Source of the DNA: Onthophagus taurus
Lineage: Eukaryota > Arthropoda > Insecta > Coleoptera > Scarabaeidae
DNA length: 64,000 bases
Assembly (NCBI RefSeq): GCF_036711975.1
Contig: NC_091972.1
Coordinates: 11,227,001-11,291,000 of the forward strand
Direction: 5' to 3'
Of the stretch, positions 34,115 through 46,479 are shown in pieces; the stretch's first letter is position 1, and the number at the start of each line of letters is the position of its first letter. The notes beneath the pieces were generated by a model. It had not been told where the DNA came from and made no database searches. It saw only the letters and a list, made by a program, of their open reading frames with translations. The position numbers and the translations under genes are program-made.

Positions 34115-35368
34115 CGTGCTAAAAAATTGCAACACCTCGAAAACCATAAGTCACCAAGCTGGAATCTTAACAAAACAACTGGATGCATGTAAAAAGCTGG
34201 TGATAAAAACATCATACCGATACACAAAGAATTGCAAGTTTTTATATGACTTTTTTTCTATCAATCAGAGAAGCTGTATCAGTAAAGTTAAAAACTGCGT
34301 CACAAAGTAAATGCCGATTGATGAGTGAATGTTGTTTCTTCGATTGTTAACAATGCCTAGAATTGGTAGAAGACCGCGGTTTAACCAATTGTCTGATTTT
34401 GAAACAGGACGAATTATTGGCCTGCACAAGGCAGGTATTTCAAATTAATCGAAGATTGAATTCTTCAACAGTGCTTCGAGCATAGAGCCTTAGACATAAG
34501 TGTTAGAAACAGAATTCGTTTTTTGGCTGCAATTGGGGTTGACTGGTTGAGTGATCTGAGGCAGATAGTGTTGCGGAGAACTGTGTACTGACGAATTTTA
34601 TCGTTTAATCTCCACTAATATCAACGTCTTTACGACGTCTTCTTTTATCGCAACTTCACAAAATAGCCAGAATTCTATGGTGCCAAGAAAGACAACGTTG
34701 GATCGATGAAGGGGGTCACATAATGTTTAGCGACGAATCCAGATTCTGTTATGGCAAAATGATCGACAGATAATGGTAAGAAGATTCTGTGGCTACCGGC
34801 CAAGTTTAGATTTTGCACTTCGAGATTTTTCGATTGGAGTATAAGTCACATCGAGTTGTCATCCCTGGCAGTTTAAATGCACACTGATACATCTACGACG
34901 TTTTAACGAACTAAACGAACACCCTGACATCATGTTACAAAAGAATAACACCCGATCTCATAACGTCCCCAACTGTCAAAACTTCCTACATGAAGAAGGA
35001 GTAAAAATTCTCCCCTGGTCTGCTCGCTATCCGAATTTAAACCCGATGGAGCATGTGTGGGATATGATGGGTCGCTATATAAAACGTTTACCATAAGCAG
35101 CAATCACTTTGCAGGAACTTCGTCGTCATCTACAGCAAGCTTGGGATGAGATTTCACAAAATACCATTGATCATCACATTCAGAGCATGCCTCACAGACT
35201 TAGATAGTGAGTTAAATAATCGTGGGGATATAACATTTTATTGACATAAATTGTTGGTATTTTTTTTTTCAATTATTATCATTTACTACTGAAATAAATA
35301 CAAATTACTTATAAACATTTCGGCTTTGTGACTCAGCTCTTTCGAAGTGTTGCAATTTTTATGGCACG
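34115..35368 (+). mobile_element. Degenerate Tc1-like transposon with both ends
   Basis: Inverted ends CGTGCTAAAAAATTGCAACA (left) and TGTTGCAATTTTTATGGCAC(G) (right), each flanked by TA (34113-34114, 35369-35370), total 1254 bp. Inside, MPRIGRRPRFNQLSDFETGR and IIGLHKAGIS form the Tc1 N-terminal HTH. Further on, in other frames, come HIMFSDESRFCYGKM (first catalytic Asp) and MEHVWDMMGRYIKRL-like text near the third. Numerous stops and frameshifts. Confidence 0.85.
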
Positions 35369-35376
35369 TAGTTTAG

Positions 35377-36430
35377 GTACATTTTTTAAATAATTATATG
35401 TTTAATATATGGCTTTTATAATTGGTGTAAATTTACCTGATGATAGGTTAACGCCCGAAACCAGTACCGTATAAATTATAATAATGAAAGCTAGAAAATT
35501 GATCCTTAATTTTATTTAATTGCATATAATGAACAATCTTTTAAAATGACTGACCATTTTAGTCATTCTGTAAAATAGATGTATTATGGTATATAGGTGC
35601 TTTGCTTTAATGGCGTCTTTCAACTGGAATAGGAATGCGTTGGTGTTATGTCTTATAATTAGATGCAATTTCAAATTCTGTATCGATTTCTTTATTTGCA
35701 TAAAATCAGTTGAAAATAAGTTCTTAAGATTAATAATTTTCAAACTCCTAAAAATAAGAATAGATATTTTAGTAACATTAACTCCTAATTTATCTAATAA
35801 CCCTCACCAATTTAGTGTTAATTTAGCAATCAAGTTGTTATAATAGCAAAATGGTTTCAGTTATTAATAAAAACTAAAATATTTGATAATTCATCGTTTA
35901 TCCGAGTATTTATGGACTCAATTTATTAGAAAACGAAAGTGTACCTTTTTGTGGGTAAAAGGGTGAAAGGAATCATTTGGAATTATTATTGGGAGAGAGG
36001 AGCTATTGTAGGAAATCCTGTTAGCAATGTTAAAAAAGTTACATCCTGGAAATTTAAAATATCATACATTTTCTAATTATTCTCGTTTGACTTTGCTAGA
36101 AATATGTGGCAATGAAGGCAGCTCTAGGAAGTACATAGCTTAGAAGATCTTAAAGATACCATATTTGCCACTGGAACTTGCATGGTCTGACCAAGCATTG
36201 GTCTGTACCGAACTGTAAACAGTAGCTGGGAGGACCGCTACATTGTATTTATTGAGAATCATAAGAAAACTGTCAGCCCTTACTTAAATGCAATCAAAAA
36301 ATGAATTAATCGGATGTTCGGTCAGCAGGATTAAAAGTAAAACAACTTTTTAAAATAGCTAATATTTCGATTGTTGGTTACAATCTTCTTCGGAGCATTT
36401 TATTCTTAAAAGATTTTACAAAGAAAAACG
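35377..36430. other. Intergenic, no gene seen
   Basis: AT-rich, with short frames of low-complexity composition only. Confidence 0.4.
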
Positions 36431-36433
36431 TAA

Positions 36434-36584
36434 GTGAAGCAACCATATTTAAAAAGCAAAAAATATAACTTACTTGTTACTCAATTCTAATTGTTTTTTA
36501 ATATTTTTAACGTTTTTGATCAATTTAATGTATTTAATGTACAAGTAAGTTATATTTTTTGATTTTTAAATATGGTTGCTTCAC
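36434..36584. repeat. Inverted repeat, 44-bp arms
   Basis: Arms 36434-36477 (starting GTGAAGCAACCATATTTAAA) and 36541-36584 are reverse complements with a single mismatch, around a 63-bp centre. It looks like a small foldback element or a hairpin-forming transcript. No coding sequence. Confidence 0.8.
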
Positions 36585-36599
36585 TGGTACTCTGTGGTG

Positions 36600-39500
36600 T
36601 TAGCAAGCTTGTGAATCCCCGCAACTCATGTTGGTCGTATTGGTGCACTATTGCTGTCAGTTGAATCCAATGTTGCCAGATAGAGATAGGTTTCCTGCGG
36701 CATCCTGTTATGGCCATTTTAAGACTGACGGCAATTTTAAATCAAAGACGAGTATAACACGTACCTGAATTTCGGAGGCAGTTTTTGGAACATACTTAGT
36801 AAATGGGCGGCATATCTCGCATATCTCACGCAGCACTGCTGTGCAAACATTCTTTGGTATTCACTTTGGTACTCAGCAGAATTGTGTCCTGCGAATGACT
36901 AGTGCTCATATGCAGTTTGTTTTTTTTTCTATAATACCTCTCAAGATCAAATTTTTAGGGGATTCTATTTGTATTACCTAGGGTTTCTATAAAATTTATG
37001 TTGTTTTTTGATTTCTAGTCACATTTTCAGTAACTAGATAATTGAGGTTAAGCAGCGAATTAATCCATTTTTAGATACGATTTTAAAGTTTTCACACGTC
37101 TCTTAGTACTTCCCAAGAAATTCCAGTAAATTCTCAAATAAATGTTTCAAAAAGCATGTTGCAACCGATAAAGCTTGCAACTTGCTTGCTACAGTCACTA
37201 AACTACTACAAACCAAAGTCCAGCAGAGTTGTAAAAACTTTTTGTAGGCAAATTTATCTGATGAACACTAATTTTAAATGACCCCTTTCAAAATAAATTA
37301 GAAACCAATTAAAGTCAGAAATTGAGTAATAATCCAACAACCTCATTTTTTCAGAATTGTATTGAACTTATTAAAATCGAAATTATTTAGATTACACCAC
37401 ATTTTGAAATTTAGCACTTATATTACAATAACGAGTTATTTGACACACATAAATAATTCATGAAGTATAATAACTTGTTTTATTTGTTTGTTCGGCTTTA
37501 TAATTAAAACAAACGCGTATTTGTTCGGGAGGTTCATAAGTGCACGTACATTGAGACATGATTTAAAGATATTATGTATGTATACGAGGTGGAGGTGTGT
37601 GTTGCCGATAACGTGGGCCCGTTATACATTAAAAATGAACAGTTAGTGACCTTTGCCGGCGAATCTATAACCGTGTTAAGGGCGGCTATACACAAAAAAG
37701 TGGTCCATATACATAAATTACAAGTCGCACACGAATAAAATGGCGAAAGTGCACACATTAATCTTGATTTAAAGTGGCAGGTTTTATGTTAAAACTTTTA
37801 CGAAAATTACATTTGCGGAACATGAGAATTTGATACTTATACGTTTAATTCGATAAAGATGAGCTTTCGCTTCTCGAACACATTTTCGTTCTATTGTAAA
37901 AATATTTTACTTGTTGACGTTGGATTTATGTCTCTAATTTATTATACTTTCCAAACATTTACTAGATAAGGTCATAACAAACACTTTTATTGTTTTATAA
38001 GTAGTGGATAATTTTAGCACAAGTTAATTGATTCGCATTTCCATTATTAAAATACCACGATTTGAAAATGCATAAAATTCTAAGTGTTTCATCTTCGACC
38101 GGTTTTCTAATTGTTAGAAACTCGGTGTAGAATAAAACACCGAAAAATATTGCATCTAGAGAATTATTGAAATTTATAAAGAGAAAGCTGACGATGATCT
38201 CCAGACGGGAAAGCTCGTCGTATTTTTTTTGTGTTAACTTGTGACTTTTTGTTGAAGCTCTCAATTACGCTAATAGCTCGTCGTACCCAACGGGACATAA
38301 TGCGGCCAATAATTAACAATTGCGTGTGGATGATGCATCAAAATTATCAATTCTACTTTCATCTCAAAAGCTTTTGTAAGGACACGCGTCCCCAACAACA
38401 ATGGCCAATCATCGCATATTCCCCCTTTAATAATAGACTCTCAAGAATGCAATAATTATGCCTTGGGCTTTGTTTTCTAATCAGTCAGAGGGTAATTGCT
38501 TCAATACAAAAAAATTATCGTGCTACAATCGTATAAAGGAAAAGCTAGAAATTACTTTCCACTCACTAACATTATTATTACATGTTATTAAAAAAATTTA
38601 AATCGAAATCAATCGAATGAAATAATAAAAATTCGAAAACTGCGAATACCTTTAAGAATTTAAATGATGCTTTTTTTCTTTAACTATACAAGTTTAATTT
38701 TTCCTCCCCCGTATGGTATGATTGCGATTAATTGCGGTTAATGGGCGTTGCGAGGAGTTTTTCGTAGAAAACGGCTACTGCACTTTCTAATTAACATTAT
38801 ATGATCGGCGATTACAATGGCTACGCCGCGTGTGTAGACCATTAACTCGGACAAAACGCCTTTTGTTATCTATCTGGATCGAGAAATTCAGTTTCTATTG
38901 GATGTACCATTTCTCTTTCCGCGACCAGGGACCTAATTAAAGTGCAAGAAATGCCACATTAACTGCCGGACCCGTCCATAGAAAACGTGAAAGCACGTAA
39001 TGCTAATAATACATCGATGATAACCATGATCATGTTTCATATAACAATGCTTTGAATTTAAAGAATAAAAATAATCATAATAAAATATTAAATCCATAAA
39101 TTAAAAATATGATTAAATTAAGTGGAAAGTTTAATTTAAAGAGAAATCGTATAATAACATGAAAACTAAAAACGTAAGCGGCAATTAAGCGCTATATGCG
39201 AGCTTAACCTACACGGTTATAAGAGACTCCAATTAAAGGAACAAACCGCTCAAGAAGTAAATATAAAATGCAAACGGAGCGTGCGTCCTGAAAAAGAAGG
39301 TAAAGTAGCAAAGTAGTAGGTATATCGCATCGGTACAGTGAAAGTACGACTCGTATATTCAACTAGAAAATTCTATAATTCGCCCTATTTTTACGACAAG
39401 ACAAAACGAACGTAGAGTGAGAGGACGCCGACGACGATGGCTAAGAGATTGCGCGAATTGCGGACGTCCAAGGAATAGAAAGACACAACGAAACGAGAAA

Positions 39501-40530
39501 AATGGGTTAGGTTTATTGAGTAGGGTAATATTTAGAAACCACAACTGCCATTATTGTTTGCTGCAGTAGATAATTTATACTGGAGAACTAGTTTACAATT
39601 TCAATTACAACGACTTCTATATCACTTTAAACTAGCTTCAATAAAATACAATCTTATTTGGATGCAAAAAAATCGTCGTCTTCATTAAAAACCTAATATG
39701 AATCATATCTATTGCAATCTATTATTTTATAAATAGATTCAGATCGTGGTTGTTTCGAAGACAATATAATGGTCGTAGGAACTGTACCGTTCAACACAGA
39801 CCGACATAAATCATGTTAAAACCTACGCTGGCAAGTATCGCCTCAGGATGGGCGAATCGTGCTTATCTGCTCGAAGGTAATTAGCCATCATTTCATCGGT
39901 TAGGTGCGTAATTGAATCGAAATCGTGATACTCAAGCCGCCTGCATCGATAGCGAACTCTATCCGTTGCCCCGAGGTACTCCAAAGTGTTCCGACTTGAG
40001 ATTAATCGCCATAATGAGGCGTTATCTATCAATCTGTATGAATTTCCTTTATTAGAATCTACATCCAATAAAACAAAAAAAAAACGGTTATCTTATAATA
40101 TTTTTTTAGTTATGTAATAAAATTATTATGAGTACAAATAAAGTTTAAATAAAATTTATAAAACATTATTTGTGGGGAATGTAGGTCACTAATTTCTATA
40201 ATTTTAAAATAATTATATATTTTGCAATTTACCATTAATTATAGTTACGACACAATTACAAAATATTTCTAGTCACCTAACGGTAGGCTGTTATTAAAGA
40301 TGAGAAAGCTATCGAATAAGAAATAAATTGATATAAAAATTGAATAATTTTACAAATTTATTTATTAGGTTCACTGTAGACGCAATATTCATGCTACGTC
40401 AATTAACAGAGAAATCCATACAGTTCAATAACTACCTTTGTTACGATAGAATAACAGCATGATGATGTATTAAGAATACTACTAGAGAATAACATTGATA
40501 GACGAGTAACATACTTAATAAAGCAATTGA
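36600..40530. other. Gene-poor non-coding stretch
   Basis: No recognisable coding sequence. Less AT-rich patches occur at about 38730-39000 and 39820-40040. The minus-strand 81-codon frame in the latter has no family match and I read it as a by-product of base composition. Confidence 0.35.
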
Positions 40531-40574
40531 ATATGGAAAACAGAACAAAAATCAAAAGCTGTCGATGCAGTCCT

Positions 40575-41475
40575 CATAGCTGTGAATGAAAATGCTCTGC
40601 AATGTCTGCTGTTCAAACTGAAAACAAATTTGTATCCAGAAAATACAATCAATGGTCATTTCCAAAGCTCCAACACGAAGCAAATTGGAGGTCGATGATC
40701 GAAAGTCAATCCAACAGGTTATGTAGTCTAAATATCTTGGAGTCGATATATCAAGCAATAACAACACTAGACATGAAGTGAAATCACACACAACTAAAGC
40801 TGCAGTAATATTTGGTTGCCTACGGGACATCATATGGTGGAACAAACACATCCTATGTAAGATAACTGATAATATACTCAGCAGAGATAAGAGACGAAAC
40901 ATCAACCAAACAATTCATCAAAGCCACAGAGATTAAAAGCCTGCGAGACCGAGTAAGAAGGGAAAGGATCCCCGAGATGTGGGAGGTACAGGATGTGGTG
41001 AGATGGACAAGATCGAAGAGAAGGTACTGGAGAGATCATGTTGAGAGGATGGACGAGGAAAAATTGGCAAAAAAAATCCAAACGCAAAAACCAGACCACT
41101 GCTTACATACGTATCCGAGACAAGAGCCGAAACATGAACAACCAAACAAGCCATGAGAGCTATAGAGATGACAACTCTAAGAACTATTACACACTTAAGC
41201 TTGCGAGAAAGAGTAAGAAGCGAAAGGATCCGCGAAATGTACGAGGTACAGGATGTGGTCAGATGGACAAGATCGAGAAGAAGATATTGGAGGGATAATG
41301 TTGACAGGATGGGTGAGGTAATAAACCAAATGCAAAAAGCAGATACCAGGCAACTCCCAGGAAGACCACATAAACGCTGGCATGAGAGTTGGACGTCATC
41401 ATCATAAAATAACAACCCATAGGAACGGAAGTGGGAAGAGGAAAGAGAAAGGAAGAGGAGAAATGGAAAAAACTG
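40575..41475 (+). mobile_element. LINE relic with an internal tandem duplication
   Basis: Plus-strand order: AVLIAVNENALQCLLFKLKT (just after YADD), frameshifted FKYLGVDISSSN-like text, then the C-terminal block twice: ATEIKSLRDRVRRERIPEMW with EVQDVVRWTRSKRRYWRDHV (about 40925-41050), and LSLRERVRSERIREMYEVQD with VVRWTRSRRRYWRDNVDRM (about 41195-41310). It ends QLPGRPHKRWHESW. RTE-like ORF2 C-terminus, dead. Confidence 0.8.
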
Positions 41476-41639
41476 GGCTAGTCCCTAAAGTAAGAAGAAG
41501 AGTAAGATATTCCTCCCTTCTTTCTTGTTTCTCAAGTCCGTACTGAGTTCTGTGCCTCTTATTACCGTCATGTCTTACAATTAGACTGCGTATCTCATGA
41601 TTTATAACTTATCTTATGAATAGTTTTATGTTGGAACCA

Positions 41640-41945
41640 CGTTCAAACATTTTTCAGTGTTTCTCCCCCCCCATGTTCACCCACTATTCCATATCCCTGG
41701 ATTTTTAATTTGTCCTATTCGGACTATCCAATCACCGATTATCATAACATGCTTACACGTTTTCTGTTTTCTCTAGAGTTCTTAGTAGATCTTCTGTAGG
41801 CGCATATATTTGTACTATACCAACCTTCTCTTCTAAGTCTAAGTTGAGGAAGACTATTAAAATTCTCGAGTTTATTAACTCCCAGTTGGTTAGCTTGACT
41901 TCCCCAGTCTCGCTTGTTATGGTCCCTACTCCCTTACAAATTAAG
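41640..41945 (-). mobile_element. LINE endonuclease-domain relic
   Basis: Minus-strand frames read VGTITSETGEVKLTNWEFIN, SRILIVFLNL and VGIVQIYAPTED, then after a shift IIGDW and RIGQIKNPGIWNSG. IYAPTED and IGD.NS.IG are hallmarks of the APE-type endonuclease of non-LTR elements. It lies about 0.2 kb from, and opposite in strand to, the RT relic, so it comes from a different insertion. Confidence 0.65.
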
Positions 41946-41949
41946 TTAT

Positions 41950-44340
41950 TGTTTCAATTATTTACTATTTTTCTAATAATAATAAATTTAATGTTCATGT
42001 CAGGTTTTCATGTAAAAATAGAGGTCCTATGATATTGTTACCTTCTATTCCATCCAAACCGAAATTGACGAAGTAATTTATCATCCAAAAAAAGTGCATT
42101 CAGTATACCTATTTGTAATTTGTTCACAAATATCACTCTTTTGTCATGCTCATCTTCTGTAAGTCATATATATTTTTTATATATCTCGTTATTGTTGATT
42201 GCTTAGGTCGTACAATAATACTACAATAGTCGACATCATTGGAGTATCGAGGAAAATCATGGGATAATGACTTCCGTTACAATTTGATTTTCTGAGCCTT
42301 CACAATCAATTTCTCGATCTTACTTCGATAGAAATAGCAAATAGAAATGAAGAAAATTATTTACAAGACGGCTTTATACAAAAATTTTATTTTTAATTTC
42401 TATCTGGTAGGTACTTTTATTGATCATAGACTTTTAAACCACTCTGTATTGCTACACTTTTCTCATAAAACTTATAGAGAAATCGTGTGTCTTTCGGATA
42501 GCAATAGAATAGCAATAATCAATTATTTATCCCCGGAGGAAACATAAAACCCTCCTTGCGGAAAATTTATCGTTCCAACACTCTCTTCAGGCCACATCAG
42601 CCACGTCTGGGTCGTTCCTCAATGCAACGACTGCAATATTTCGTTTCTGGGCGTATCTGATTCGGACGTTGCGCTCGGTATTACGTCGTCAGACCTATCA
42701 AATGGCAATTCATCAGCAGATGGCATCTTCGCATTTCAAGACTGATGACATGTGCTCGTTAATCTGGGAAGCGCGAACGGAAAAATCTCGAACGACCCAG
42801 ATTAAAGCTGCATAAACGGGATAACGGACTGAATACGCCGATGAAAGTAAAAGTTCTTCGCGATATAAACAAGATTAAGTCTAAAAAAAAATTTGATTTA
42901 AGTGGTGTATTTAAAATAATAAAATTTAATACATGACGTTTCCTGGAGCATGAATAAGAACGTATCTTGTTACGCTAAAGGTATTTTAAGGTTATCAAAA
43001 GTAATTTAATACAATTATCTGGGTGGAACATATATTTAAATAAATCATGATCGCATACCCATAGTCTGACAGTATGATTAACAGTAAACCAATGAAGATG
43101 TTAACGGTGAATTTACGATTCGCTCAAATGGAATATTTATTGCGGCTTTAGAACCAATGATATAAAATATCGTGAAATTGCATCGGTACGTTTAGAAATT
43201 TTCTAATACTACCTACAAAGCGAAGGTAAATGAATGTGGTAACTAAAAAATTGTTACAATGCAATTTTACGGGTTGATTATGGTTAATAAAAAAACTAGT
43301 TTTCGCAGCGCGGCGGCATCTTGCTAGAACACAATTATCCGTTATATAAGAAAGAAATGAACAAAAAACAATAGGTGAGAAACGCGAGCGACAGACATAA
43401 TTACAGTGTTAATACGTTTATAATGGTTTTTCATCGATTTCCGCGCCGACCGAATTAACAATAGATAATAAAATAATACAGCTATGAAAAAAAAAATTTT
43501 TTTACGGACATATTTTAAATAACTGTAAATTTATTATCAATTATCTCATAAAGTTTAATTTAACACTGTAGGTGTTGTTTTTAAAATCTTCTGATCATGA
43601 AGATACAGTACAGAATTCTCATATTCAGAATTCTCATTCCCTTATTGTGATGGGACTGTGTATTTCTGAAATGTTGAAAAAATATATACTTATGCTAAAA
43701 AGTTTTTCATTCTTCGTAAAAAGTTATAATACTACATCTTTGGTAATAAGTGAGATATTCGCGTTTGCCATTTTCTCAAATTTTTCAGTTTTTGCCGATA
43801 GGATTAAAATAAAAGGCGATAGCTGTTTGAAGTTTTCGGCATTAGCAATTTCACGAAAAACGAGATCATGGCATGTGAGCTACCTTTTTCTATCTCTCTT
43901 CGTTGTAGAGATAGACTATGCGGACCAGGAATTTGTAAGCGACATAATAATACTCTTGGAATACCTAATTCAAAGAACAGTCTATGAACAACAATAACAA
44001 CAGCGACAACAATAGAAATAATCTTTCAAGACTAGAAAGGAATAAAGTCCAAAATAACAGTGGACAGCACTTACAGTATGGAAAAATGTAGGAGATCCAA
44101 TGAAGTTACGATGGAAAAAGGAGCAGAGGTCAGCAGTGGCAATCCATAACACATAACCAAACAACAATTTAGAGCAAAATAATAAGGTTATTAGATTAAA
44201 AAGTCATGCGACTCAATGAACTCTATGGATACTGAAATGACCCATAGCAGATAGCCAATACAGAAAACAAACATATAATACCTACTCAATTATAAAAACT
44301 TATATTAATAACCATAGAATCTTCACTATCTCAAAACCGA
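41950..44340. other. Non-coding stretch
   Basis: No gene recognised. A less AT-rich patch lies at about 42540-42840. A 141-codon plus-strand frame (43572-43997) has no family resemblance and a composition like its surroundings; I do not call it a gene. Confidence 0.4.
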
Positions 44341-44349
44341 GTCATTCTC

Positions 44350-44860
44350 GACCAACGTTTTTTCACCATCCTTGTTGATATAATTATTTTCTACCCGATA
44401 TATATCTATATGTTGTCTACTCAATCCCTTTCTCCAAGTCTCTCTATGCTGCATATCCTCTACCTTGAATTGTTTCTCTCGCATTACTTCTGCGAACCCT
44501 TCATTCCAGGATCTTCTCGGTCTTGCACGTTTCTTCCTTTCTGGTGGAACCCATTTAAATAACTTCGTCGGCCAGCGGTTGTCATTCATCCTCATTAGGT
44601 GTCCAAACCATTGTAACCCACTCACTTTGATTCTGTCTATCACTATTGACGTTGCGTTTTCATGCGATTTCGAATTTCGTTCTTGGCACCCTGGGGCTCC
44701 TTCTCAAATAGTCCATCTCGACCATCTGAAGCCGTCTTTCTAGATCTGCGTTTACTACCCATATCTCACTACCATAGCCCAGGACTGACTCTACTAGTGT
44801 TCTTTCTAGTCTCTTTTTAGTTCCTCTTCTTATGTTCTTGTCCCACTATAGACTGTTAAG
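44350..44860 (-). mobile_element. LINE relic (ORF2 C-terminus)
   Basis: Minus-strand frame 44326-44643 reads IDRIKVSGLQWFGHLMRMND, WPTKLFKWVPPERKKRARPR and RSWNEGF. Upstream frames give SVLGYGSEIWVVNADLERRL-like text. 'QWFGH..RM' followed by 'GRP+.+W' is the usual tail of RTE-like ORF2. Confidence 0.75.
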
Positions 44861-44929
44861 GCATCCTATAATTTTCCTGCTTTCAGTCATTCTGTTTTTC
44901 CATATCTCTTTCCCGTATACTAGTTATGG

Positions 44930-45185
44930 AACGGATAGTAATTTTGCGAAGAGCCGGATACCGGATATTCGGCATTTCCTTCGACCGGATATCCGGTATA
45001 TCTATCCGGCCATTATGGTTATAATTTCTGATGCATTTCTGAAGTGATACTCTATACTGCCACATTATTGCGATATTTGAATAAAAATTAAATTAATAAG
45101 AAAGCTGATAAGATAATGTCAACTTATTTGGATCCAAGATACAAAATGAACTTTTTTTGATGCTGATTTAACTAACGAAGCAACT
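44930..45185 (+). mobile_element. hAT element relic: palindromic end and LDPRYK block
   Basis: 44965-45020 is a cluster of GGATACCGGATATTCGG and CCGGATATCCGGTAT palindromic motifs, as seen in subterminal parts of some hAT elements. It is followed at about 45090-45185 by ADKIMSTYLDPRYKMNFF, the conserved hAT transposase 'LDPRYK..FF' block, interrupted by one extra T in a T-run. Confidence 0.6.
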
Positions 45186-46256
45186 CTAAAAAGAGGATAC
45201 TTTAATTAATAATTGGCGATATTTCCAGAAGGATCCTTCAAAAAATGAATTCTAAAGCGAATTTTGAAAGTTATCGCTAAAAATTGCAACATCGAAAATT
45301 TTATCAAAACTTCAAATATGTTTTCTCAAAAACTAAAAGATGTTTTTCAAAACGTGTTGGTTCATTGGAAAGAGGACACTTTTATTAATATTTTGGGAAA
45401 TTTTCAAACTCATATTCCAAGAAATGGATTTTATACGAATTTTTAAAACTTGACTGGCGAAAATTGCAAAATTGGAAAAAATTATCGAACATTTCACAAA
45501 TTTTTTTCTCAAAAACTAAAAGCGATTTTTTAAAACGGTTTGTTGCATTAAAAGGAGAATACTTTAATTAATAATTGGTGATATTTCCACAACGATCCTT
45601 CTAGGAATTAATTTTATAGCGAATTTTGCAAGTTATCGATGAAAATTGCAACATCGAAAATTTTATCAAAACTTCAAATATTGTTTTCTCAAAAACTAAA
45701 AGTTATTTTTTAAAACGGGTTGGTTCATTGGAAAGATGACACTTTTATTAACACTTTCGAAAATTTTCATACTCATATTTCAAGAAATGGATTTTATACG
45801 AATTTCTAAAACGTAATCGGCGAAAATTGTAAAATTTGTCGATTATTTCAAAAATTTATTTCTCAAGAACTAAAAGTGATTTTTCAAAACGCCTCTTTGT
45901 ATTAAAAAGAGGATACTTTAATTAATAATTGGTAATACTTCCACAAGGATCTTCCAAGAAATTAATTTTATAGCGAATTTTGAAAATTATCGATGAAAAT
46001 TACATTTAAAATTTTATCAAAACTTCAAATATTGTTTTCTCAGAAACTAAAAGTTATTTTTCTTATTAAGACTTTGGGAAATTTTCAACCTCATATTCCA
46101 AGAAATTGATTTTATTCGCATTTTTAAAACTTAATCGGTGAAAATTGCAAAATCGATTTAATTATCGATCATTTCAAAAATTTATTTCTCAAGAACTGAA
46201 AGTGATTTTTCAAAACGGCTTTTTGCATTAAAAAGAGGATACTTTAATTAATAATC
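45186..46256. repeat. Satellite array: ~360-bp dimeric units, about three copies
   Basis: Successive units start at about 45186, 45546 and 45903 (AGGATACTTTAATTAATAAT), with a final start at 46230. The motif TTATCGATGAAAATT recurs at 45271, 45633 and 45987, a period near 360. Each unit itself holds two related halves, each with CTCAAAAACTAAAAG followed by TTTTTCAAAACG and ATTAATA, so the monomer is about 180 bp. Units have diverged by substitutions and small indels. Confidence 0.85.
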
Positions 46257-46470
46257 GAAAGTGATAACAGCGACAGTTGTGTTAGTAATGAATGTGATGA
46301 TGAATTACAAGCGAAGAGAAGAAAAGTAGACGAAACTATAACAAGAGATTTTATAAATCGTATTGGGATTGTTATTAAAAAAATCTTTGATCCATTTAAA
46401 ATTTTTACCTGCTTGTTATTCTACTTTATGCTTTCACAGTTTTGTTATTTTTGTATAGAATTTGTGATGT
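46257..46470 (+). mobile_element. Possible continuation of the hAT relic
   Basis: An open frame directly after the array, SDNSDSCVSNECDDELQAKR, RKVDETITRDFIN and onward to a TAA-rich end, is acidic then basic as in hAT linkers. If so, the satellite sits inside the old transposase gene. Confidence 0.4.
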
Positions 46471-46479
46471 AACAAATAA

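Noticed and set aside
40933..41415. 160-codon minus-strand frame
   Set aside because: Antisense shadow of the LINE ORF2 C-terminus on the plus strand.
43572..43997. 141-codon plus-strand frame
   Set aside because: No homology recognised, composition like surrounding DNA, no promoter or splice context.
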